The position numbers were made by a program, and so were the translations under genes. The notes under the pieces were generated by a model. It was not told the DNA's origin. It was given only the letters and a program-made list of their open reading frames with translations, and did not search any database. From Sediminibacterium sp. (GTDB lineage: Bacteria > Bacteroidota > Bacteroidia > Chitinophagales > Chitinophagaceae), in assembly GCA_030158665.1 (NCBI GenBank), contig JAOASM010000050.1:186001-250000 (forward strand): a DNA stretch of 64,000 bases, in the 5' to 3' direction. This document shows positions 9,422 through 17,496 of this stretch, one piece after another. Numbering within the stretch: position 1 is the stretch's first letter; each line of letters starts with the position of its first letter.

Positions 9422-10696
9422 TTAAAATATGGTTGGCCAAATGCTTAACAAAGCCCCTAAAAGAATGGTACCTAAAACAACCCACTGTGGGGCAACTTTA
9501 TAACGAACTAGTAATATCGCGGTAGTACAAACTACAAATAAGTAGATGCCTATATTCATTGCACTCAGGTTGCCAAAATCAAATAAAATATCTTTCAATA
9601 AATATAGGGTTGCTCCTAGCATAATGCCCACCACTGCTGCATAGATACCTTCTAGTGATCGGTAAAACAAAGCATACTTTTTTAGTTTTTGCCAGATAGG
9701 AAAAAAGAATAAAACAATTAAAAAGCTAGGCAGGAAAACCCCAATACTAGCTACCACAGCGCCAACAATTTGCCCTCCAATTCCTTTTTCTTCCAATGCC
9801 AGCGCGCCTGTAAAGCTTGCAATAGAAAAGATAGGGCCAGGGATGGCTCTCACAATTCCCGAGCCTGTCAGAAAAGCAGCACTATTAATTTTAAGGACAT
9901 CGCGTTTGCTCTCTTTGACACGTTCTGTGTTTGGACGTGTCACATACTGCTCATACATCATTGGAATTAAGACATCCCCGCCGCCAAATACAAAACTTCC
10001 AAATCGATAATTATTTTCAAATAAATTATACACTTTACGTTGTTCCCAATTTTGACGTGTTGCTTGTTCTGATAAAAAACCAGCAGCCAAAAAAAATAAA
10101 ATAAAAAGGTGCAAATGAACCCATTTAATTTTTTTAGGAGCAGCGCCTTGATCCGGAATTCTCTTATTGCTAAAATTGGTGACAATGCCTGCTAAAACAA
10201 TCACAACTGGAATAGTCCAAGGCGTTTTAAAGCCTATGACTGTCAGGATAGATGCAAATACAAATACAAAAAGCGTGATGGTATTACGGATTGCTTTTTT
10301 ATACAAAAGGTAGGTGGCGCTAGCGATAAACCCTATGACCATGGGTTGCAATAAATGCAAGGTTTTCAAAACTGGCTGTAAATCAAATTGTGTATAAGCA
10401 ATCGCCAAGCTAGCCATGAAACTTGTGGCAGGCAAAATCCAAATGAACAAAGTAATTAATGCCAATGGGAAACCACCCCTTTTAAAAGCAATCAAAACAA
10501 TGGTTTGCGTGGAGGAAGCCCCTGGCAACAATTGACAAAAAGCATTGTATTCCATCAACTCCTCAGCAGTCAGATCCTTCCTTTGTTCTACAAAACGGTG
10601 CTGAAGCAAGCCGAGATGTACCTGAGGGCCACCAAAAGCGGTAATGCTATGATGAAAAACAGCTTTTAAAAAGGGTATATGTCTTAATAAGTGCAA
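9422..10696 (-). CDS. chrA: Chromate transporter (CHR) family protein, two-domain form
   Basis: This 424-residue membrane protein contains the CHR-family signature twice, as expected for the long form built from two homologous six-helix halves: FGGPQVHLGLL and QLLPGASSTQ in the first half, and FGGGDVLIPMMYEQYV and IPGPIFSIASF in the second. CHR proteins export chromate or act in sulfate/anion transport; a resistance role is known only for some members. The start codon is TTG, directly preceded by an in-frame TGA, and there is no plausible ATG before the first conserved motif, so translation from TTG is the best reading. Confidence 0.88.
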   Translation of the reverse strand: MHLLRHIPFLKAVFHHSITAFGGPQVHLGLLQHRFVEQRKDLTAEELMEYNAFCQLLPGASSTQTIVLIAFKRGGFPLALITLFIWILPATSFMASLAIAYTQFDLQPVLKTLHLLQPMVIGFIASATYLLYKKAIRNTITLFVFVFASILTVIGFKTPWTIPVVIVLAGIVTNFSNKRIPDQGAAPKKIKWVHLHLFILFFLAAGFLSEQATRQNWEQRKVYNLFENNYRFGSFVFGGGDVLIPMMYEQYVTRPNTERVKESKRDVLKINSAAFLTGSGIVRAIPGPIFSIASFTGALALEEKGIGGQIVGAVVASIGVFLPSFLIVLFFFPIWQKLKKYALFYRSLEGIYAAVVGIMLGATLYLLKDILFDFGNLSAMNIGIYLFVVCTTAILLVRYKVAPQWVVLGTILLGALLSIWPTIF

Positions 10697-10786
10697 TCAG
10701 AATGCTTTGTGTAAAATTAAAATAATTTATTTGCATCCTTAGTTAAATTATCCTGCTCAATATAATTAGCCGAATTTATAAATTGA

Positions 10787-10794
10787 TACCTTTG
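10787..10794 (+). promoter_or_regulatory. Putative promoter element (TACCTTTG) close to start codon
   Basis: TACCTTTG matches the Bacteroidota -7 consensus TAnnTTTG and lies only 4 bp before the ATG of the DUF3089 gene. This implies a very short or absent leader. No convincing -33 TTG was found. Confidence 0.45.
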
Positions 10795-10798
10795 TACT

Positions 10799-11851
10799 AT
10801 GAGAATCATTGGACTAATTTCAATCGTTATGTTGCTTGGCGGATGTGCCCAAAGCAATTATAAAACCTATCAACCAGCGTATTCTGCGATAGACTGGGAA
10901 GAGCAACCTGATTATAGTCAGCTTAAGAACTGGGCAGCACATCCCCTTAAAGCAGACCCATCTGATAGTGTACCGGCAAGCATCTTGAAATCTTTTAGTC
11001 CCAAATATTTAGCGGATGTGTTTTTCATACATCCAACCACTTATTTAGACCCTAGTTTGCCAAATGGCTGGTCTGCATCTTTAAAAGATATTGCATTGAA
11101 TATCAAAACCGATTATTCTACTATATTAAGCCAAGCAAGTATTTTTAATGAAGTAGGACCTATTTATGCCCCTAGGTATCGACAAGCGCATATTAGCAGC
11201 TATTACCCAAAAAACAAAGTGGATACTTTACATGCATTGGCTGCATTTGAACTAGCCTATCAGGACGTAAAAAAAGCCTTTGATTTTTATTTAACCAATT
11301 ACAATCAAGGAAAGCCAATCATCATCGCCTCTCATAGTCAAGGAAGTACCCATGCAAAGCGATTGCTGAAAGAATATTTTGACGGAAAAGAATTATCTAA
11401 GCAATTGGTGTCCGCTTATATCGTAGGGATGGCAATTGACCCAGCAGAATTTACAAATTTAAAATCTTGTACCACTCCAACTGAAACAGGATGTATCTGT
11501 GCTTGGCGCACATTTAAAGAAGGTTATGTACCTCCATTCGTACAAATAGAAAAATTCAGTTCAATAGTGACCAATCCGCTCACTTGGGATAGCAATCAAC
11601 CCGCAGTTGGAAGAGAAGCAAATCAAGGTGCTGTATTGTATAATTTTAAAAAAGTTATTCCAAAAGTAGCTGCTGCAATCAATCATCAAGGGATATTATG
11701 GACACCAAAGCCTAAATTCTTTGGTAATTTTTTATTCAATACCAATAACTACCATATTGCAGATTACAATTTATACTACTTAAGTGTTCGTAAAAATGCA
11801 TCGGAAAGAGCTTTGCACTTTTTAAATCAATCTTCGACTAAGAGTAACTAA
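10799..11851 (+). CDS. DUF3089-type alpha/beta hydrolase, lipoprotein
   Basis: A lipobox (LLGGC, Cys16) makes this a predicted lipoprotein of 350 residues. The motifs ADVFFIHPTTYL and IASHSQGSTHAKRLL are typical of DUF3089 proteins. The second contains the nucleophile elbow SHSQG of alpha/beta hydrolases. The family is predicted to include lipases or esterases but lacks a characterised substrate to my knowledge. The ATG at 10799 starts directly at the signal peptide and is supported by the promoter element just before it. The gene converges on recQ with 6 bp between stop codons. Confidence 0.85.
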   Translation: MRIIGLISIVMLLGGCAQSNYKTYQPAYSAIDWEEQPDYSQLKNWAAHPLKADPSDSVPASILKSFSPKYLADVFFIHPTTYLDPSLPNGWSASLKDIALNIKTDYSTILSQASIFNEVGPIYAPRYRQAHISSYYPKNKVDTLHALAAFELAYQDVKKAFDFYLTNYNQGKPIIIASHSQGSTHAKRLLKEYFDGKELSKQLVSAYIVGMAIDPAEFTNLKSCTTPTETGCICAWRTFKEGYVPPFVQIEKFSSIVTNPLTWDSNQPAVGREANQGAVLYNFKKVIPKVAAAINHQGILWTPKPKFFGNFLFNTNNYHIADYNLYYLSVRKNASERALHFLNQSSTKSN

Positions 11852-11857
11852 TTAAAA

Positions 11858-14092
11858 TTAATTTCCTACAACGCTTAAGAATTTAATGCGCATGATTTTT
11901 AGTTGCTCCCAACTGTAATCATTTTCACTAAGCTCTTGTTGGGCAATTTGCAAAGAAGATGTTTCGCAGCTTTTAAAATATTCTAAAATTTCTTCTTGAT
12001 CGTATTCGTCTAACCATTCGTCTATCGCATAATCTAAATTCAGTTTTGTACCGCTAGCTGCAATGGTTTCCATTTCCTCTAAAAGACTATCCAATCTTAA
12101 GTCTTTGTTTTTTGCAATCGTTTCCAAAGGAATTTTCTTATCTACATTTTGAATGATATAGATTTTATTACTTGATTTGTTAGCGACTGACTTCATGACA
12201 AAGTCATCGGGCTTTTCAATATTATGTTCAGTTACATATTGCTCAATGAGTTCAATAAAAGGCTTGCCGTATTTGACCGCCTTGCCCTTACTAACCCCCT
12301 GACAACGTTCCATTTCAGTGAATGAGGTTGGATACAAGGTAGCCATATCCTGTAAAGAAGTCTCTAAGAAAATCACAAAGGGTGGCAACCCGATCTTCTT
12401 AGCAACTACTTGACGCAAATCTTTCAATAATTCAAATAAACGATCGTCTGTAGTAACTGCATCTTCTGCCACTTCACTTTCTTCATCATCACCTAATTCA
12501 GCTGCAAAAACATTCTGCAAAACCACCAAAAACGAGCTTGGCTTCTTCAAAAACTTCTGCCCCTTGGTTGTCAATTTCAATAAGCCATATTCTTCGATAT
12601 CTTTTTCTATCACTTCCTCCAACATTGCCTGGCGAATTAAGCTATTCCAAAACAATTCATCATGAGATTTGCCGATACCAAAAACCGGTAATTTTTCATG
12701 ACGATACAAACCAATTTGTGGTGTAAAATGTCCGGTAATAATTTGCACTACATAATGTGCAACGAATCTTTCATCCAAAGCCTGTATGGTTTGTAAAAGC
12801 TGTACCAACTCGGATTTTGCTTCAAATTTTTCCTTAGGATGTAAACAGTTGTCACATTTGCCGCAATTTTTATCTGGCCAAGTTTCACCAAAATAATGCA
12901 ATAAACTTCTTCTTCTACAAACACCGCTTTCCGCGAAAGCCACTGTTTCGTCGATTAATTGAGCACCCACTTCTCTTTCACTCAAAGGCTTGTCTCTTAA
13001 AAAATGTTCTAATTTAGAAACGTCTTTTTGTGAATAATATAAAATACAATTCCCTTCTAAGCCATCTCTGCCGGCTCTTCCGGTTTCCTGATAATAATTT
13101 TCAATTGATTTTGGAATATTATAATGAATCACAAAGCGGATATCTGGCTTGTCGATACCCATACCAAATGCAATCGTAGCTACAATCACTTGAACATCTT
13201 CATTCAAAAATTGATCCTGTCTTTCTGCTCTTAATTTTTGATCCAAGCCTGCATGGTACGCAACCGCCTTGATATTATTCGCTTTTAAAAGATCAGCAAG
13301 CTCTTCTGTAGTTTTTCGGTTCAGCGTATAAATGATACCGCTTTTCTTTTTATGCTTTGTAATATATTTTACAATGCTTTTAACGGTCTGTTCTTTCTTG
13401 ATCTTTGGTTGCACTTCATAATACAAATTCTCTCTATTGAAAGAAGAGATTAAAATTTCTGGATTATTAAGGGACAAATTTTTAACAATATCACTTTGCA
13501 CTTTTGGCGTAGCCGTAGCCGTTAAAGCAATAATTGGCGCTGAAGAATTGATCTCTTCCATCATCTCTTTTAAACGACGGTACTCCGGTCTAAAGTCATG
13601 TCCCCACTCCGAAATACAATGCGCTTCATCTACCGCAAAAAAAGACACTTTCAAATCACTAAAGAAATCAAGGTTCTCTTGTTTCGTCAAGGTCTCAGGT
13701 GCCACATACAATAATTTTGTCTTGCCACTTAAAAGATCCTCCTTGACCGCTTTTACTTGTCCTTTGTTTAAAGAAGAATTTAAAAAATGGGCTACTTCAT
13801 CATGCTCACTATATCCTCTAACTAAATCCACCTGGTTTTTCATTAAAGCAATCAACGGGGAAACCACAATGGCGCAACCTTCTAACATCATGGCTGGCAA
13901 TTGATAGCATAAGCTCTTTCCCCCGCCCGTAGGCATAATGACAAAAGTGTCCCTGCCGCTCAATAAGGATAAGATAGCTTGTTCCTGAGTGCCCTTAAAT
14001 TGAGAGAATCCGAAATATTGCTCCAAAGCAGCCACTAAGTCCTTGTTTTGAGGCGCTGAAGTCTTTTTAGTCGTTTTTTTAGTCGTGGGCAT
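11858..14092 (-). CDS. recQ: ATP-dependent DNA helicase RecQ
   Basis: This 744-residue protein has the full RecQ order. A lysine-rich N-terminal tail is followed by the helicase core with Walker A (MPTGGGKSLCYQLP), the DEAH box (FAVDEAHCISEWGHDFRPEY) and motif VI (QETGRAGRDG). Next come the zinc-binding RQC module (CRRRSLLHYFGE ... CGKCDNC), a winged helix and an HRDC domain (about residues 525-600). An extra C-terminal tail of roughly 120 residues is longer than in E. coli RecQ and, as far as I know, usual in Bacteroidota. The enzyme unwinds recombination and repair intermediates in the 3'-5' direction. Confidence 0.97.
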   Translation of the reverse strand: MPTTKKTTKKTSAPQNKDLVAALEQYFGFSQFKGTQEQAILSLLSGRDTFVIMPTGGGKSLCYQLPAMMLEGCAIVVSPLIALMKNQVDLVRGYSEHDEVAHFLNSSLNKGQVKAVKEDLLSGKTKLLYVAPETLTKQENLDFFSDLKVSFFAVDEAHCISEWGHDFRPEYRRLKEMMEEINSSAPIIALTATATPKVQSDIVKNLSLNNPEILISSFNRENLYYEVQPKIKKEQTVKSIVKYITKHKKKSGIIYTLNRKTTEELADLLKANNIKAVAYHAGLDQKLRAERQDQFLNEDVQVIVATIAFGMGIDKPDIRFVIHYNIPKSIENYYQETGRAGRDGLEGNCILYYSQKDVSKLEHFLRDKPLSEREVGAQLIDETVAFAESGVCRRRSLLHYFGETWPDKNCGKCDNCLHPKEKFEAKSELVQLLQTIQALDERFVAHYVVQIITGHFTPQIGLYRHEKLPVFGIGKSHDELFWNSLIRQAMLEEVIEKDIEEYGLLKLTTKGQKFLKKPSSFLVVLQNVFAAELGDDEESEVAEDAVTTDDRLFELLKDLRQVVAKKIGLPPFVIFLETSLQDMATLYPTSFTEMERCQGVSKGKAVKYGKPFIELIEQYVTEHNIEKPDDFVMKSVANKSSNKIYIIQNVDKKIPLETIAKNKDLRLDSLLEEMETIAASGTKLNLDYAIDEWLDEYDQEEILEYFKSCETSSLQIAQQELSENDYSWEQLKIMRIKFLSVVGN

Positions 14093-14244
14093 CGTAATAA
14101 GCTTGAAATCAACCGTTTATTGTCTGTTTATCTATTTAAGTTAACGCATTTTGTTGAACAAAAGTTCATTCAAACGCATAATTTTTTAAATAAACCATTT
14201 ATCAAAGGATGGATTAAAAATGGAGGACAAAGTTAATGAAGTAT

Positions 14245-14252
14245 TACCTTTG
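14245..14252 (+). promoter_or_regulatory. Putative promoter element of the kpsF-manC-KAS III operon
   Basis: TACCTTTG fits TAnnTTTG and lies 13 bp before the ATG at 14266. It falls downstream of the ORF-track start at 14236, so that upstream start would not be on the transcript. No clear -33 element. Confidence 0.5.
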
Positions 14253-14265
14253 CTGCACCTATATT

Positions 14266-15234
14266 ATGCCTATGTCATCCGAGATCAAATCCATTGCCAA
14301 AAACGCCTTGCAAATTGAAGCAAAAGCAGTAGCAGGATTAGAAAAGTATATTGACGATCAATTTGTTGCGGCTGTTCAAGCTGTCATTCAATCTAAAGGA
14401 CGCTTTATTGTAAGTGGAATTGGCAAAAGTGCCATCATCGCTCAAAAAATTGTAGCTACCTGTAACTCCACTGGAACACCTGCCATTTACCTTCATGCAG
14501 CAGATGCCATTCATGGAGATTCGGGGATGATTGGACCAGAAGATGTGGTGATGATTATTAGTAAGAGTGGAGAAAGTCCGGAGATTAAAATGTTAGTAGA
14601 TTTAATTGCACATTTTGGCAACCCATTAATTGCGATGGTAGGCAATTTAGACAGTTATTTAGGCAAGGCAACCCAATTGGTGGTGAATACCACTGTTGAT
14701 CAAGAAGCATGTATCAATAATTTAGCGCCTACCTCATCTACCACAGCACAAATGGTGATGGGTGATTTGATGGCGATCGCATTTATGGAATTGAGAGGAT
14801 TCAAGTCCAATGATTTTGCGAAATTCCACCCTGGTGGCAATCTTGGTAAAAGATTAACCTTGACAACAGGTTCCGTAGCAAAACACAATGCACAACCCAG
14901 CGTAAAACCTACCACGAGTATTAAAGAAGTGATTATAGCCATTTCTAAAAGTAGAATGGGCGCGACAGCTGTATTAGATGATGCAGAAGCCATAGTTGGT
15001 ATGATTACAGATGGCGATATTCGCCGTATGTTAGAACAACACAATAGTATACAAGATCTTAAGGCGGCAGATATATTTCATAAGAAGCCCATTACGATTT
15101 CCCCCAATACACTAGCGATTGAAGCATTTGATTTAATGAAAACGCATGATATCAGTCAATTAATTGTAGCAGAGCATGGACAATATATGGGCATGATACA
15201 TATGCATGATTTAATGAAAGAAGGGATTTTATAA
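14266..15234 (+). CDS. kdsD: D-arabinose 5-phosphate isomerase (KpsF/GutQ family)
   Basis: I choose ATG 14266 (or 14272, six bases on) instead of the track start because the promoter element lies between. The protein has an N-terminal SIS domain (FIVSGIGKSAIIAQKIVATCNSTGTPA, then ISKSGESPEIK) and two C-terminal CBS domains (MGATAVLDDAEAIVGMITDGDIRR; DISQLIVAEHGQYMGMIH). This is the standard architecture of the enzyme that converts ribulose 5-phosphate to arabinose 5-phosphate, the first committed step to Kdo for lipopolysaccharide. It leads an operon with manC 9 bp downstream, consistent with envelope sugar supply. Confidence 0.93.
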   Translation: MPMSSEIKSIAKNALQIEAKAVAGLEKYIDDQFVAAVQAVIQSKGRFIVSGIGKSAIIAQKIVATCNSTGTPAIYLHAADAIHGDSGMIGPEDVVMIISKSGESPEIKMLVDLIAHFGNPLIAMVGNLDSYLGKATQLVVNTTVDQEACINNLAPTSSTTAQMVMGDLMAIAFMELRGFKSNDFAKFHPGGNLGKRLTLTTGSVAKHNAQPSVKPTTSIKEVIIAISKSRMGATAVLDDAEAIVGMITDGDIRRMLEQHNSIQDLKAADIFHKKPITISPNTLAIEAFDLMKTHDISQLIVAEHGQYMGMIHMHDLMKEGIL

Positions 15235-15243
15235 AATATTTTT

Positions 15244-16329
15244 ATGCAAAACAAAAATCACTATGTAGCCATCATGGCTGGAGGAATTGGAAGTCGTTTT
15301 TGGCCTATGAGTAGAACGGCTTACCCTAAACAGTTTTTGGATGTATTGAATACTGGTAAGACATTGGTGCAATGGACTTATGAACGTTACGCAAAATTTA
15401 TTCCTGCAGAAAATATATATATAGTCACATCCGACGAATACGTTGATATTGTAAAAACGCAATTGCCCCAATTGCCTATTGAAAATATTTTAGCAGAGCC
15501 GAGCAAAAAGAATACAGCTCCTTGTATTGCCTATATTTCCTTTAAATTGGCACAGATCAATCCTGATGCTAGATTCATCGTTGCACCAAGTGATCATTTA
15601 ATTTTAGAAGAAGATCGCTTTCAAGACATTGCATTACAAGCATTGGATTTCGTAGAGCACATTAAAGCATTGGTTACATTAGGCATTCAACCAACACATC
15701 CAAACACAGGATATGGCTATATACAATACGAAGGACTAGAAGTTACTAAAGGTGTTTACAAAGTAAAAACATTTACCGAGAAACCAGATTTAGAAATTGC
15801 AAAGTCGTTTTTAGAAAGTGGAGATTTTTTATGGAACGCGGGCATTTTTGCTTGGAAGGCCAGTTCAATCTTAGCTGCCTTTGAAAAGTATCAGCCAGAA
15901 ATGTATGAGTTGTTTGATCAAGAAAAAGTACATTTCAATACTCCAGAGGAAACTCAGGCTATTCAAAGAATCTATCCACAGTGCACCAATATTTCAATAG
16001 ACATAGCCATTATGGAAAAGGCTAATAACGTATACGTCATGCCCGCTTCATTTGGATGGAGTGACTTAGGTACATGGAATAGTGCTTACGAGAATATGGA
16101 AAAAGATTATTTAGGTAATGCGGTTGCTTCTGATAATGTGATTGTTATCGATGCTACTAAATGTATGATCAATTCGCCTAAAGATAAATTGGTTGTCGTG
16201 CAAGGACTAGATGACTTTATAGTCGTTGATACAAAAGATGTTTTATTGATTTGCAGCAAGGAAAAAGAGCAATCCATTAAAGAATATGTTGCAGAAGTAA
16301 AAAGAAACAAAGGCGATAAATATATCTAA
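15244..16329 (+). CDS. manC: Mannose-1-phosphate guanylyltransferase
   Basis: The nucleotidyltransferase fold opens with AIMAGGIGSRFWPMSRTAYPKQFLDV, the pyrophosphorylase signature. Further motifs are FIVAPSDHLI and TFTEKPDLE. The 361-residue length corresponds to the catalytic domain plus a short beta-helix, without the C-terminal cupin (mannose-6-phosphate isomerase) domain of bifunctional AlgA-type enzymes. It makes GDP-mannose from mannose 1-phosphate and GTP for surface glycans or glycoprotein O-glycosylation. It follows the arabinose-5-phosphate isomerase gene by 9 bp and precedes the KAS III gene by 54 bp. Confidence 0.94.
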   Translation: MQNKNHYVAIMAGGIGSRFWPMSRTAYPKQFLDVLNTGKTLVQWTYERYAKFIPAENIYIVTSDEYVDIVKTQLPQLPIENILAEPSKKNTAPCIAYISFKLAQINPDARFIVAPSDHLILEEDRFQDIALQALDFVEHIKALVTLGIQPTHPNTGYGYIQYEGLEVTKGVYKVKTFTEKPDLEIAKSFLESGDFLWNAGIFAWKASSILAAFEKYQPEMYELFDQEKVHFNTPEETQAIQRIYPQCTNISIDIAIMEKANNVYVMPASFGWSDLGTWNSAYENMEKDYLGNAVASDNVIVIDATKCMINSPKDKLVVVQGLDDFIVVDTKDVLLICSKEKEQSIKEYVAEVKRNKGDKYI

Positions 16330-16383
16330 ATTGCCTATCTTAGAGTGGTTAGGTGATTGCTTAAAAACAAAAAGACCCCCTCT

Positions 16384-17448
16384 ATGGCAACGATTATAAG
16401 TGGCACAGGTAGTATTATACCGCATATTATCAAATCCAATAAGGATTTTGTAGCGAATACCTTTTATGATGAACTAAATGAACGCATCAAGACCCCCAAC
16501 GAAGAAATTGTTGAAAAATTTAAAGGCATCACCGGCATCATGGAAAGAAGGTATGCCGACGTGCACGTCAATACTTCTGACTTAGCCACGGCAGCCGCTA
16601 AATTAGCAATTGAAGATGCAGGTATAGATCCAGAAACAATCGACCAAATCATAGTAGCCCATAATTTCGGAGACGTTCAATCTGGAACAATACAATCAGA
16701 TGCCATTCCTGCAATCGCTTCAAGGGTGAAACATAATTTAGGTATCGTCAATCCAAGCTGTGTGGCTTATGATCTATTATTTGGTTGTCCTGGATGGATA
16801 CAAGGAGTGATTCAAGCAGATTCTTTTATTAAGTCTGGCATGGCAAAAAAATGTTTAGTGATTGGTGCTGAAACATTAAGCAGAGTAGTAGATCCACATG
16901 ATAGAGACAGTATGATTTTTAGTGATGGCGCAGGAGCCTGTATTTTAGAACATAGCGAAGACCCTAATCAGGGTATTTTATCCTTTAGTGTGCAAAGCCA
17001 TTGTAATGATGAAGCTTATTTTTTATACTTAGGTAAATCATACCACCCAGAAGCAGATGATGCAACAAGGTATATTAAAATGAAAGGGAGAAAGGTATAT
17101 GAATATGCCATTAAGAATGTGCCGATTGCCATGAAAGCTTGTATCGAAAAAGCCGGAGTTGATATCAAAGAGGTGAAGAAATTCTTTCTACATCAAGCCA
17201 ATGAAAAAATGGATGAAGGATTCATTAAAGCTTTATATAAATTATATGATATAAAAGATATTCCAGCAGATATTATGCCAATGAGTATTCACGAGTTAGG
17301 AAATAGTTCTGTAGCAACTATCCCAACACTATATGACTTAGTGCATAAAGGCAAGTATCCAGAGCACGAATTAGAAAAAGGAGATGTAGTCATTTTTGCG
17401 TCAGTTGGTGCAGGCATGAACATCAATGCTATTTGCTATCGATTGTAA
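16384..17448 (+). CDS. 3-oxoacyl-ACP synthase III (FabH-like KAS III)
   Basis: I use ATG 16384 (MATIISGTGSIIPH) because KAS III proteins start at this beta strand; the track start adds nine unlikely residues. The thiolase-fold catalytic triad is visible: Cys135 in FGCPGW, His in FFLHQANEKM and Asn in HELGNSSVATIPT. FabH condenses acetyl-CoA with malonyl-ACP to start fatty-acid synthesis. The first-Cys context differs from classical FabH (ACSGF), so it may be a KAS III paralogue for specialised lipids such as branched starters or flexirubin-type products. It is the last gene of the kpsF-manC unit and ends at a strong terminator. Confidence 0.85.
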   Translation: MATIISGTGSIIPHIIKSNKDFVANTFYDELNERIKTPNEEIVEKFKGITGIMERRYADVHVNTSDLATAAAKLAIEDAGIDPETIDQIIVAHNFGDVQSGTIQSDAIPAIASRVKHNLGIVNPSCVAYDLLFGCPGWIQGVIQADSFIKSGMAKKCLVIGAETLSRVVDPHDRDSMIFSDGAGACILEHSEDPNQGILSFSVQSHCNDEAYFLYLGKSYHPEADDATRYIKMKGRKVYEYAIKNVPIAMKACIEKAGVDIKEVKKFFLHQANEKMDEGFIKALYKLYDIKDIPADIMPMSIHELGNSSVATIPTLYDLVHKGKYPEHELEKGDVVIFASVGAGMNINAICYRL

Positions 17449-17463
17449 ATTGAATACCCTATT

Positions 17464-17496
17464 AATAAAAAAGGCGCTAAAAGCGCCTTTTTTATT
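17464..17496. terminator. Bidirectional intrinsic terminator between KAS III gene and purF
   Basis: A perfect 15-bp stem (AATAAAAAAGGCGCT / AGCGCCTTTTTTATT) with an AAA loop has A-runs and T-runs on both sides. It serves both convergent genes; its right arm reaches into the purF stop codon. Confidence 0.9.

Noticed and set aside
10773-10784. AATTTATAAATT palindrome before the DUF3089 gene
   Set aside because: Perfect but pure A/T and short; expected by chance in this AT-rich sequence.
14236-14265. Upstream start of the kpsF ORF given by the track
   Set aside because: It lies upstream of or within the promoter element TACCTTTG, and the extra residues do not resemble the family.
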